Positions 11,761 through 21,270 of a DNA stretch of 64,000 bases are shown piece after piece; the stretch's first letter is position 1, and the number at the start of each line of letters is the position of its first letter. Origin of the DNA: Anadara kagoshimensis. Taxonomy: Eukaryota; Mollusca; Bivalvia; Arcoida; Arcidae. A program made the translations under genes and the position numbers. The notes under the pieces are model-generated. The model was not told where the DNA came from. It ran no database searches and worked only from the letters and a program-made list of their open reading frames with translations. The stretch spans positions 15,204,928 through 15,268,927 of the forward strand of contig CM037867.1 in NCBI GenBank assembly GCA_021292105.1. The letters are read 5' to 3'.

Positions 11761-12107
11761 ACCACTGCGGTAGCTCAGTTGGTAGAGTGCTTGCTCCGTA
11801 AGTGGAAGGTCGTTGGTTCGAACCCCGGCCAGGTCTGACCCAAGACTTAAAAGTGGGTAGTGACTGTTCTTTTGCCAAGCACTCGGCATTACAAAATGAA
11901 AGTCACGGTTCTTTCGGATGGGAACTTAAAATAAACGAGGCCGTGTCACGGTGGGCTTGGCACGCTAAAGAACCCTGCTGTACAATGCCATAAGCGCAAC
12001 GCACAGGCAAAATTTCTGCACTTTCGCCTATAGCTGGCAACGTCTCGATATAAGTGAAATATTCTTGACTAGGACATTAAACACCATTACTCACTCACTC
12101 ACTCCTG
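11761..12107 (+). mobile_element. SINE-A, best full-length copy
   Basis: The head carries a tRNA-like A box (TAGCTCAGTTGGTAGAG, 11771-11787) and B box (GGTTCGAACCC, 11815-11825), the internal RNA polymerase III promoter expected of a SINE. The unrelated ~210-bp body contains AAAGTGGGTAGTGACTGTTC and GAAAGTCACGGTTCTTTCGG. The tail is GATATAAGTGAAATATTCTT, then GACATTAAACACCATTACTC with four (ACTC) units. CCTGACCA occurs at both edges (11757 and 12104), a possible short target duplication. Molluscan SINE families such as RUDI would be the first comparison; I cannot assign one. It sits at the 5' edge of a SINE-C. Confidence 0.9.
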
Positions 12108-12111
12108 ACCA

Positions 12112-12305
12112 AGTGATCTAAAGCTAGAAGTACTTAGGGATCACAACACTTCTCAGTGTCTTGGTTTGAATCAAGATTAGGCAGATCCTAGTTAGAGAAA
12201 GATTTTTGGATTGCTTGCTGAAGTTTGGTGTATTCTCAATGAACTTTCTCCACCATCCCAAAACTAACAAACTCAATATAAGTGAAAAAAATCTTGAATG
12301 ATTAA
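12112..12305 (+). mobile_element. SINE-C copy abutting SINE-A
   Basis: GTGATCTAAAGC head, GTTTGAATCAAGATTAGGCA, GATCCTAGTTAGAGAAAG, CTTTCTCCACCATCCCAAAA and CAATATAAGTG. Because the preceding SINE-A ends at its first bases, the SINE-A probably inserted into this element's head. Confidence 0.65.
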
Positions 12306-12488
12306 TTACTGAACTAGGCTTAAATGGCTGTTATGCAAAATAAATTAAATATTTAACTAAGAAATTAAAATTAACATACTAGTACATATATTACACCCTC
12401 AAGAGGAAACATTCACAATTAAAAACTGGTAAGACCCTGTGTCAAAGTGGGTGGACAAAATAGAATATTTATCAACTATGATTTTCAA

Positions 12489-12725
12489 ATTAGTGTAAAG
12501 CTTTGGTCAAATCATTTGTTACTTCAAATTTCCCTGGTATTGACTTAGGACACACTGCATAGGTGGTGTTTTTATTATTATCACAAAAATTACATTCTTT
12601 TTATTTGTTAAATTAGTGTATGTAAATTGATTGTTAATACTTTTGTAACTTCAAATTTCCTTTGTATTGTATCATGAATCACTGCGACTTTTCTTATTAT
12701 TTAATTATCATTAAAAAATATTTTT
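12489..12725. repeat. ~120-bp imperfect tandem duplication
   Basis: AATTAGTGTA followed by TTACTTCAAATTTCCCTGGT and a TATTATTA run at 12489-12605 recurs diverged at 12612-12725 (AATTAGTGTA, TAACTTCAAATTTCCTTTGT). 12726-13090 contains nothing else except an ATTAAA signal on the minus strand near 12870. Confidence 0.6.
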
Positions 12726-13093
12726 CTTAGTGTAAATCCACAATTTCAGTCTTTCTTTCACGAATAATGGGGTCCTTTTTATCCATGTGCAGACAAAAAT
12801 ATTTGTCATATTTGCATGAACAAATTGATAATCCAGACACACCTCAGAGCATGTTTAAAGAAACGTAAAATTTAATTAAAATCATACTTAAACACAAAGC
12901 TTAAGTAAAACACAGCATGATCCAGCCCCTATACAAATGTATCTATAATAATATTTATGAACACCCATGTAACAAGAATATTGAACTTAAACAAACATCC
13001 CTGTAATCTTTACAATAATAAGTAAATTATACCTATAATTGAGTATAAATAAAACTGCTATATTTTACACAGTTTACACAAATCATGTAGTCC

Positions 13094-13288
13094 TTAAGGT
13101 CTATTTACATAGGAATAACGAGCAATAAAAGACTCAAACCCCTCTGGCCTCAATGGTCCTCCATACAACACAAATAACACCAGTGTTATACACAGAGTAA
13201 ACAGTCCTATAGTTGTACTTATTGAAGTTTTGTTTACATTGATAATATGTACTGTAAACCTTGGTAAATTAAATCTTGTTAAAAAGAA
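13094..13288 (-). CDS. candidate 3'-terminal exon, membrane protein, unknown family
   Basis: A minus-strand frame ends in TAA at 13094. If the exon starts after the acceptor TTTCAG (13289), it encodes 64 residues: FFLTRFNLPRF, a possible glycosylation site NKT, a strongly hydrophobic stretch (IGLFTLCITLVLFVLY) fitting one transmembrane helix, then a polar tail with LRPEGFESFIARYSYVNRP. It joins in phase 0 to the candidate exon at 13449 across a 160-bp GT-AG intron. Downstream on the minus strand, ATTAAA near 12870 could be a polyadenylation signal. The amino-acid composition looks genuinely coding, but I recognise no family. It could also be chance; the evidence is splice phase and composition only. 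Confidence 0.35.
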   Translation of the reverse strand, partial: FFLTRFNLPRFTVHIINVNKTSISTTIGLFTLCITLVLFVLYGGPLRPEGFESFIARYSYVNRP

Positions 13289-13448
13289 CTGAAAGCCCAA
13301 AACATTTTTACAGCCCTGTGTTACTTTTTACGACTCGCCATGCTAACAAAATCGATGCACATTTTATATCACTTTTTCTTATAGAGTGTACAATTTGAGC
13401 ACAAATTACATGGGTCAAAGCTATATAACACATATCTAACACTTTTAC

Positions 13449-13587
13449 CCTCAAAAGGCATAAATCATGGGAATTCCAATAGTAAATAGCTGGCGGATTA
13501 TAAAACACGGAATAGACTGACATGCCTGGGTCAATAAAACCATAAATCTTATAGAACTCTTGTAAGTTCATCATAAAACAAACAATT
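13449..13587 (-). CDS. candidate penultimate exon of the same minus-strand gene
   Basis: An open minus-strand stretch encodes MMNLQEFYKIYGFIDPGMSV and then YSVFYNPPAIYYWNSHDLC before a donor GGTAAAAG at 13448. It is rich in aromatic residues and contains a clear hydrophilic/hydrophobic alternation. The 5' limit is uncertain. An upstream in-frame stop lies near 13590, and possible starts are the ATG pair at 13574 or an acceptor (ACAAG) near 13563. If it is an internal exon, the gene's 5' exons lie at higher coordinates, possibly as far as the MOCOS promoter region. I found none with confidence. Confidence 0.3.
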
Positions 13588-13852
13588 TAAAGTCTTTCTT
13601 GTTGTTTTAGTATAATTGTGTTAGTTTTGAAGTTATCATTCTTATTCCTTCACTTATTTAATATTCAGAATGTCTAGATATATGTCTCAACAACCTGAAA
13701 TACTAAAAACAAACCACACCCATCTTAGAGAACATGGGGCCAAAACAATGTCAACTTGGTGCAGGTTTCTAAAAATCGACACATATTTTGCATTGCTGTA
13801 ATGTAAATACATGTAATAGTTACAATGAATATTCCCCCTCCAAGGTTTTTAG

Positions 13853-14196
13853 TTGAGTTGAGTTATGGTGTTTAACATTCTAGTCAAGAATATTTCACTT
13901 ATATCGAGACATCATCTGCTAAAGGCGAAGGTGCAGAAATTTTGCCTGTGCATTGTGCTGATGGCATTATACAGCAGTGTTCTTTATTGTGCCACACCCA
14001 TCGTGACACGGGACTTAGTTTATTTAAAGTTCCAATCCGAAAGAACCATGACGGTGAATTGCTTATGTGGAGTGCTTGGCGAAAGAACAGTCACTACCCA
14101 CTTACAAGTCTTGGGTCAGACCCGGTAGGGGTTCAAAGCCATGACTTCCCACTTATTGAGCAAGCACACTACCAACTGAGCTATTACAGTGGTTCC
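13853..14196 (-). mobile_element. SINE-A copy, reverse orientation
   Basis: The tail TATGGTGTTTAACATTCTAG, GAATATTTCACTTATATCGA, then GGTGCAGAAATTTTGCCTGT, CATCGTGACACGGGAC and the head ending GAGCTATTACAGTGGT give a near full-length element. Two overlapping frames (87 and 92 aa) are SINE shadows. Confidence 0.9.
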
Positions 14197-15240
14197 CCAA
14201 TTTTGAGCAAGTTCTTCTGATCTGCTTTGCACTAATGCAGACTTAAAATGATCTTCAAGAGTAATCTAGCACACTTGTCCGTAATGTAGCATATATAAAC
14301 ATTGCAAACCACTCAGTCTCTAAAACTGGTACCGAGTCAACCACTCCAGGCCTACAACGAGCATAAACCCTGGTCGAAGCCACAGTGGCAAGGTGGCTTA
14401 GGTTTGAAGGCTAAAACCTTAACCACTTACCTACTGAGCTCCAAAACAACTGCAAGATACTATGGAGATACAACACATGCCAAAATAGGTTCAGGATGCC
14501 TTTTTAGTCCAGATTTAGTGGTAGTTTAAGAAACACTTAAAATCAATTTTTATAAATTTGTTTGCAGAAACATATAGATGTACGCTGCAATCATGGTTTG
14601 ACAAAAGCTCATCATAGTTTTAATAAAGCAGATTTGAAACCTAGCATAAAAAGTGTTTAGCATATGAACTCATATTCTGGTGAATCCTGTTAAAGCTATG
14701 TTTCCAGTCTTGGTACCCATAATCACTATTGCTATGAATTTCTTTCAAAAATAACCTATTTTACCTATGTGTAAAAAATACTTTACACAGGACCATATTT
14801 TCACAAAATTTTGGAAAGAATTTGGATGCTAAAAAATTTCAAAATTCTGGAAACCTTGTAGTAGATTACCGGTAACAATGAATATTGTGTCTCATTAAAA
14901 TTAGCTGAAAAACTGCTGAGTTGACATAACAATATGCAACCAAAATTTAAGGTAACTTTATATGACATAATTCTCTAATTACGTGACAATTTTCAACTTT
15001 CAACATTCCAAGCACATATAAAAAGTTGATAAGGTTACAACCACTAAAACCTCAGAATATATAAATATACATATACAACATGATGTTTAAATTATTTTAA
15101 CCATTACCTTTCTTATAGACCTCGAGGAATTTGTAGAGTTTTAAAACTAAGACGTCAAGGTTCTTTCATTGACCAGTTTATCAAATCAGTCAGTTCTGAG
15201 ATGGTATCGGAACCAGAAAAATCTACTTGACATAAAATAG
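14197..15240. other. gene-free stretch with one dispersed-repeat fragment
   Basis: About 14727-14880 resembles 22950-23115: both have TTTCAAAAATAACCTATTTT-like sequence, ACTTTA with AGGAC, CATTTTCACAAAnTTTTGGAA and GGAAACCT. 14290-14530 includes CTTAACCACTTACCTACTGA and GGTCGAA, possibly a decayed tRNA-like SINE. Nothing else is recognisable. Confidence 0.4.
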
Positions 15241-15244
15241 GATC

Positions 15245-15395
15245 AGATCTCAGTGCTAAAAAGTTTACATGTTCAGTGTTTAAAGTTAGTGGTTTTAAAC
15301 GGGAACTCAAGTTTCCACCACCATTTCAGAACTGATCACCTCAATATAAGTAAAAGAATCTTGACTAAGGTGCTTTGCTCCACTCCACTACACAC
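15245..15395 (+). mobile_element. SINE-C 3' part
   Basis: GATCTCAGTGCTAAAAAGTT, AGTTAGTGGTTTTAAACGGG, CCACCACCATTTCAGAACTG and CAATATAAGTAAAAGAATCT. The head is lost. 15396-16265 contains only a dispersed-repeat trace at 15700-15830 (CTAAATCTAGGTTTCCACAA) and no gene. Confidence 0.55.
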
Positions 15396-16267
15396 TAGTC
15401 AGTACCATGAGCATTACTTTTGTTTTATCAGAAAAGGCAGATATAGCAATGATCTTTGGTTTTATCATTATTCATTATTTGTGTCATGATCAAACTTTTT
15501 ATTAAAGCCATGGTTTATTAAAGGTTTTATGTCACTGTCAGAATATTTCCTTTACATCGAGACCCAATCAGCGGTAGGTAAAGTTGCAAAAATTTTACCT
15601 TGGTTGCAAACTACTGTACATAGTGGTATTTTCAGGGAAGATCCGCCTCTTGGAATGCCTAAATGATGCAACAACTTTATGACAAAATGTTGGTTTTTTT
15701 AGGTTTGGTTCTAATACCAGCCTGAAAAGCCCTTGTAATAAAAAAAATTCAGAAATATGACTAAATCTAGGTTTCCACAAATTTAAATTATCAGTACCTA
15801 AAATTTTCAAAATTTGTGAACATATAATTCTTTTTAAAGCATTTTGTACACAAACTTGAAAACAATTTCTGGAAAGTTCTAGCCAATGTTGATTTTAGTT
15901 ACTAGGAATGGAAACATAGACTAATAAATTAAATAAAATGACATTTCCACGAAATTAATAACAACACAGATTAGTACATCATTAGCTAAGGTCACCAAGG
16001 AGACATATTATCACCTTTTTCTGGTATAAAAATAACATAAAATAGCCTGTTAATAATAAATCTGCTGGCAGGACAGGTAACTCCACTTACAATCCAGGTA
16101 AAAATAAATTGACATGTCGGAATAATTAACCCCTGTGTTAACACTTACATGACAGGATGTAGCCTGAAGGTAACAGACAAATGATGAACAAATTGACTAT
16201 ATCATTAATATACATTTGTGTATAGTATGCCATCTTCTCATGTACAAGCCAAGTAGTGCATTAAACG

Positions 16268-16650
16268 GCCATTCATTGTCTCTGTTAGACTTTAAGATGG
16301 TATAGAAGATATGTGTTCTAGTAAACAATAATGAAGCCAAATGAAAGAGTGGAGAGTTTCATTTCCCAGTCAAGATTCTTTAATTTATATCAAGAAGGCA
16401 AGTTCCAGGATCGTGAAGGAAACCAGAGTGTCTGAAGAAACCACTATTCATTGTCTCTGTTAGACTTTAAGATGATATAGAAGATATGTGTTCTAGTAAA
16501 CAACAATAAAGCCAAATGAAAAGAGTGGAGAATGGAGTAATGGAATTTTACTTCCCAGTCAAGATTCTTTAAATTATATCAAGAAGGCTAGTTCCAGGAT
16601 GGTGGAGGAAACCAGAGTGTCTGAAGAAACCACCGAACCTTGCCAAGCTC
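16268..16650 (-). mobile_element. SINE-C, reverse, with tandem duplication of its tail region
   Basis: A unit with CATTGTCTCTGTTAGACTTT, AAGATATGTGTTCTAGTAAA, CAAATGAAA and AGTCAAGATTCTTTAATTTA, then GAAACCAGAGTGTCTGAAGA, appears at 16277-16442 and again at 16447-16632, a ~170-bp tandem duplication. The SINE continues to 16650, is interrupted by SINE-B and resumes at 17066. Confidence 0.75.
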
Positions 16651-16665
16651 ACTGATTAACTTCCT

Positions 16666-17050
16666 GCCGCGGTGGCCTAATGGATAAGACGTCAGTCTTC
16701 AAATCCACGGTCTCTCACCGCTGTGAGTTCGAGTCCTGCTCGGACCACATGTGGGAAAGTGAATTTTCCTTACCGTTGGCCTTTACTGATTCACCTGGTA
16801 TCAGTATAATGGACTGGGGGAGTGGTACGTTTGTCTGCGGCGTACTGACTCTGTGAGCTAGCACGGTAAAGTCGCCCTGAGTGCGCGCTAGTACAAGGCA
16901 GACCATACAACACACTCGCACTTCACATGCATACACAAAAATTGTTCATAGATTAATCCATAGAGATTAATTAAATAGTTCTCGTCGCGAATAGCTGAAA
17001 AATTGCTGATGCGACGTTAAACAACATTCAACCAACCAACCAACCAACCA
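16666..17050 (+). mobile_element. SINE-B inserted in SINE-C, 15-bp target duplication
   Basis: GCCGCGGTGGCCTAATGGAT begins a tRNA-Arg-like head (A box TGGCCTAATGGATAAG; B box GTGAGTTCGAGTCC at about 16721). The body has GTGGGAAAGTGAATTTTCC and ATGGACTGGGGGAGTGGTAC. The tail has CGTCGCGAATAGCTGAAAAA, TGATGCGACGTTAAACAACA and (CAAC)n. ACTGATTAACTTCCT is present just before (16651-16665) and after (17051-17065), a 15-bp target-site duplication, which marks LINE-type retroposition. Length 385 bp; looks recent. Confidence 0.95.
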
Positions 17051-17065
17051 ACTGATTAACTTCCT

Positions 17066-17165
17066 CACAGTAGGATCTGTCTTGAGTGGGACTCAAACCT
17101 AGGGGGTGAGAGGCATGGTTATCTGTAAGCTTGTGCTTAGACTAATGGGATACAATTGCAACCAA
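17066..17165 (-). mobile_element. SINE-C remainder beyond the SINE-B insertion
   Basis: CACAGTAGGATCTGTCTTGA, GGGACTCAAACCTAG, GAGAGGCATGG and AGCTTGTGCTTAGAC are the minus-strand head of the interrupted SINE-C. 17327-17440 carries a fragment of the dispersed repeat that also seeds the 51.5-kb array (AATAAAACCTTGTTATAG ... ACTTTGCCACTTTCCC). 17441-18235 holds nothing recognisable. Confidence 0.75.
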
Positions 17166-18238
17166 AATACACTTTTTAACAAAGTAAAACATTTGGACTT
17201 CATAGGCAGTAAAGATCAAATTTACGCACCATGATTAAAAACAAAACTGTTTCATTTATTTTCTCTAAGCCTGAAGTGAAATTAGTGTAGGTCTTGGATT
17301 GGGACATTTGTCTCATGGAATTACAATACAATAAAACCTTGTTATAGATACTATATTACATATGTCCCTAGATAACTTTGCCACTTTCCCTTATCCCCAC
17401 ACTATTTTGAAGTCCAAAAAACAATTTCTTCTTCGTTTTTTTTTTTATATGCCCTCTACAATCTCCTTTATAACATCACAATTTAACTGAACAAATCGTG
17501 GTTGAATCTAGGTTTCACTGTAATAAGTCAAGAGACACCTTTTATCTCTATATTTCCCCTGTCTTAGTTTGCATAAATTGGGTTAATGTACAGGTAGAAC
17601 AGCAGATGAAACTGCAACTACACACATCAAAACAGAACATTAAAAATCTGAGGCTTAACAACCAAGAGCGAGGCCATAAATAAATCAGCCCTCGCAAGTA
17701 ACCAATTACGTATTGTCAAAATGACATGGAAACCAACATTTAAATCAATGGACCAATCATATTTCATTGTGATATCTTTTTCCGGAATCTTTTAACGCTT
17801 CCCGGAATTGATTTTCCAAAATTAAGAATTAAGTGTTTTGAAACCATTATCTGAAAACCGGAGATGTCAAGAAAATCTATTTTATTATTCTAAGCCAATT
17901 ACACACAGAGAGAAAATTTGATCAATGCCATTTGAATCTTCGCTTCAATCACTCAATGAGAAACCACGGTGTCAAACGATAAACAAAACATTTTGAAGGT
18001 TTACAACTGTTCCGTTTCTACGAGTACACATTTTATTCGGTATTATTAGATTACAGTTTTCTATTTCCATCTTAACACTAGTAAAAGCTTTATGGAGAAA
18101 CAGTTTCGATTTTGTTAACAGTTTCAAATTTGCCGTTGATGCCGTATATACCACAAAGACCCTAACATAATGAGAAGAAAATTGCCCATCAAATGATATG
18201 GCATACTTGTCGTATTATTTAGCACTATATACGCTTTA

Positions 18239-18631
18239 GTTTTGGTTCTGTGTAATGACATATATCTAGCCTTTCTCCATAAATCATGCCCATCAATGAA
18301 TTCACGCAATGAAACATACTCAATATTCTATATTGAAGGCAAATCTGATTTCCTTGCTATCGACACTCCGTTGTGGCAGAATAATACATTGGAGATATTT
18401 TCTTCCTATAATATGATGGTACAAAGTACAAGGCTAATCCCAAAAGCTATTAAATACGCGGTCTTATTTCTTCTTAAGCAAACCATAAAAACTGCAGTTA
18501 TAGTGATCGGCAGTGGTACATATCGGCTCTTTGGCGTGATAGATTGTCATTCATCAAAGCTTCTGTCTGTATTGAACGGTCTTGATTACAGACAAGACAT
18601 GGATTTAATATTGCCGAAAAAACGAGACTAG
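18239..18631 (+). CDS. orphan open frame of ~111-129 aa, unknown
   Basis: The longest non-repetitive frame in the window runs from after TAG at 18236 to TAG at 18629. The first ATG is at 18296 (111 codons). It encodes a balanced composition with IFYIEGKSDFLAIDTPLW, KAIKYAVLFLLKQTIKTAVI, VIGSGTYRLFGVIDCHSSKL and a basic end (LPKKRD). It is uninterrupted by any SINE or MITE; a MITE-1 starts 20 bp after its stop. I recognise no family. The strand-and-turn pattern ending in D-C-H-S could fit the histidine loop of a papain-like protease, but that is a weak resemblance with no matching cysteine motif. It may be a domesticated or decayed element fragment, an exon, or chance. Confidence 0.3.
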   Translation, partial: VLVLCNDIYLAFLHKSCPSMNSRNETYSIFYIEGKSDFLAIDTPLWQNNTLEIFSSYNMMVQSTRLIPKAIKYAVLFLLKQTIKTAVIVIGSGTYRLFGVIDCHSSKLLSVLNGLDYRQDMDLILPKKRD

Positions 18632-18651
18632 AATGGATTCCAATATAGATG

Positions 18652-19110
18652 TATAGGCAAACACCAATGACCTGTCCACTTGACCTTTCATTTTAATATT
18701 TATTATGGAGGAGTACATTTACAGTCAATCTTGTGTTTAAGGCAACCTCTATATAAGGACCACCTGCTTATAAAGCCCAGTAAAATTTTATCCCAAATGC
18801 TCTTTATTTATATGTTTTGGACCTGAATTTAAGGGTTACCTGCCTATAAAGACCACTTTTTTGGTTCCCCTGTGTGATCATTATAGACAGTTTTGACTGT
18901 ATAGGAAAACAACATTGACCTGTCCACTTGACCGAAGAGGACACCGACATATAGGGAACACATGACATAAATTCCATAAACTTAATAAACATGTGGATAA
19001 TGTATGTATTAACTGCAAACCCTAACATTTCCCATGTATTGGAGGGATCATCCTGTAAGAATATTCCTAATGAAAGGTCAAGCATTTAGGTCAAAGTTAT
19101 TTGCCCATAA
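18652..19110. mobile_element. MITE cluster: MITE-1 fragment, MITE-2, MITE-1
   Basis: 18652-18732 is a MITE-1 left end (TATAGGCAAACACCAATGAC). 18733-18899 is MITE-2 in reverse (GGCAACCTCTATATAAGGAC ... ATAGACAGTTTTGACTGTA). 18900-19110 is a MITE-1 with both ends (ATAGGAAAACAACATTGACC; AGGTCAAAGTTATTTGCCCA). The order fits MITE-2 landing in or beside a MITE-1. 19111-19480 holds nothing else. Confidence 0.75.
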
Positions 19111-19480
19111 AACAACAAATTACCAATGTTCAATCCAGAGTGGTGCTTACATCATTGGCCACCTCCAACTTTGCCACAAATAAATACAGTCTGTGGGACA
19201 ACCCTGGCCAATCTCTTTAGTCTTAGTTGAGTATTGAATAAATCAAATTTTACCTTTCTCCTTTACATATTTTTCATATTAAATGCATCAAGTTAAATGT
19301 ATTTTATGATGGTGACCTATTTTTCAGAAAATGTGCCCCTGCCCCAAAGTTTTCAAAGACTGGAACAAACAATTACATCACTGTATTATTGATGCATTGT
19401 ATATATGTCACTGCTATCCATATTAAATGCATGAGATTATTTTATTACTATTGGCAAAATAGCTCAATTTATTTTATGTG

Positions 19481-19705
19481 GCCCAGCTGGCCTAGTGGTA
19501 CAAAGCATTAGCTTACAGATCAGAGTGTCTGTCATTGCCTAGGTCCAAATCCCACATGGGCTAATCCTTGCATGTTTGCCTAGAAAGTTTGTCAGCTCAA
19601 TAAATTGACTAATGACAAAGGTCAATGGTTTTCTTTGGTTACTCCAGTTTATTCTGCCATCCCATTACTGACTGCCATGATATAAGTGAAAGAATTTTTA
19701 GCTTT
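19481..19705 (+). mobile_element. SINE-C copy
   Basis: GCCTAGTGGTACAAAGCATT, AGCTTACAGATCAGAG, AGAAAGTTTGTCAGCTCAAT, CAAAGGTCAATGGTTTTCTT and GATATAAGTGAAAGAAT. There is a ~15-bp internal duplication around AATTGACTAATGAC. Confidence 0.75.
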
Positions 19706-19714
19706 ACTCAAATA

Positions 19715-19840
19715 TCACCTTAAAAGAATTATCTCCCTTTAATAATTTACTCAACTATCAACAGCAATAAATTATCTCCCTTGAATTATCAACTCAAATA
19801 TCACCTCCAATTATATCTCCCTTGAATTATCACTTTCAAT
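19715..19840. repeat. short ~45-bp degenerate triplication
   Basis: AATTATCTCCCTTnAATnAT followed by ACTCAA and TATCA occurs three to four times. 19841-20065 holds nothing else. Confidence 0.6.
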
Positions 19841-20230
19841 GTAACCTTTTTTTATGGATGCGACTTATTTCAGCATAAGTGACTTTAAATAATACTCATC
19901 ACATATTTTGCACCAGACCGACACTATAGATTTTTTGGTGATCCTGATAAGACATGGTGTCATAATAACAGGCATTCAAACATTGAAAAGTAACAAGAAT
20001 TCACCAGATACACGATAAGATTTAGACAGTCATAACCTTGTAATACTGCGCCAGTTTGTCAGCCATAATACAGGCCAACAACATTTACCCATCATCTTGT
20101 CCTTTTGTTAGGAACATTCATACCAATACATGGCTAGTGTTAGGATCTACTGGCTCCAGTTTCACAATCATTTTCTAAACTACAATTTTCCTTAAATAAA
20201 AACTGGCAAATTTTGATGAACTTTTATCGT

Positions 20231-20393
20231 ACAGTCAAACCTGTTTATAAAGGCCACCAAGAGAACCATTAAAAGTGGCCTTTATATACAGGTTCAAATT
20301 ATATGAATAAAGAACAATTGGGATACAATTCTACTGGCCTTTATAAGCAGGTCATCCTTATATAGAGGTGGCCTTTAAGGCAGGTTGGACTAT
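20231..20393 (+). mobile_element. MITE-2 inside MITE-5
   Basis: ACAGTCAAACCTGTTTATAA, GGCCACCAAGAGAACC, TTATATACAGGTTCAAAT, ATTGGGATACAATTCTACTG and GGCCTTTAAGGCAGGTTGGA. The ends form the family's inverted repeat. Other copies: 30127-30310, 47833-48003, 62325-62521, 18733-18899. Confidence 0.85.
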
Positions 20394-20550
20394 TACAAAT
20401 AGAAAAAAAAATTCGACAAAATAAGAATATAGATGTGATAACCTTAGAGATCTTAGAATGGCACATCAAATTCATGAAAATCTTGAAAATGAACAAAATT
20501 ATTCAGATTTCAAATTTGCAAGATTTAAGTTAAGGAGTTAAGAAATGAAT

Positions 20551-21270
20551 GTGAAACTAGAGCCACTAGATCCTAACACCCGTAACCCATGTATTGTGAA
20601 ACTGGAGCCACTAGATCCTAACACCCGTAACCCATGTATTGTGAAACTAGAGCCACTAGATCCTAACACCTGTAACCCATGTATTGTGAAACTAGAGCCA
20701 CTAGATCCTAACACCCGTAACCCATGTATTGTGAAACTGGAGCCACTAGATCCTAACACCCGTAACCCATGTATTGTGAAACTGGAGCCACTAGATCCTA
20801 ACACCCGTAACCCATGTATTGTAAAACTGGAGCCACTAGATTCTAATCTCTGTAACCCATGTATTGTGAAACTGGAGCCACTAGATCCTAACACCCGTAA
20901 CCCATGTATTGTGAAACTGGAGCCACTAGATCCTAACACCCGTAACCCATGTATTGTAAAACTGGAGCCACTAGATCCTAACACCCGTAACCCATGTATT
21001 GTGAAACTAGAGCCACTAGATCCTAACACCTGTAACCCATGTATTGTGAAACTAGAGCCACTAGATCCTAACACCCGTAACCCATGTATTGTGAAACTGG
21101 AGCCACTAGATCCTAACACCCGTAACCCATGTATTGTAAAACTGGAGCCACTAGATTCTAATCTCTGTAACCCATGTATTGTGAAACTGGAGCCACTAGA
21201 TCCTAACACCCGTAACCCATGTATTGTGAAACTGGAGCCACTAGATCCTAACACCTGTAACCCATGTATT
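20551..21270 (+). repeat. 16 x 45-bp tandem array, open on both strands
   Basis: Exactly 16 units of 45 bp (720 bp). Each is the last 15 bp of MITE-5 (GTGAAACTRGAGCCA) plus 30 bp of MITE-1 right arm (CTAGATCCTAACACC, then CGTAACCCATGTATT). Only a few variant bases occur, and two units (7 and 14) share TTCTAATCTC, showing a higher-order pattern with a seven-unit spacing. Because 45 is divisible by three, a 263-codon frame (20545-21336, repeat VKLEPLDPNTRNPCI) and a 238-codon reverse frame (GLRVLGSSGSSFTIH) stay open. I take these as by-products unless transcription is shown. Confidence 0.95.

Noticed and set aside
11771-11825. tRNA gene with A and B boxes
   Set aside because: The 3' side runs into a conserved non-tRNA body that recurs with the same structure at many sites, so this is a SINE head.
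13865-14220. Two overlapping frames of 87 and 92 aa
   Set aside because: Both are shadows of a reverse SINE-A.
16666-16740. tRNA-Arg-like gene
   Set aside because: It is the head of SINE-B: the same 370-385-bp unit with target duplications occurs three times.
18239-18631. Assignment of the orphan frame to a viral or transposon papain-like protease
   Set aside because: Only one short loop looks similar and no catalytic cysteine motif was found, so no function is claimed.
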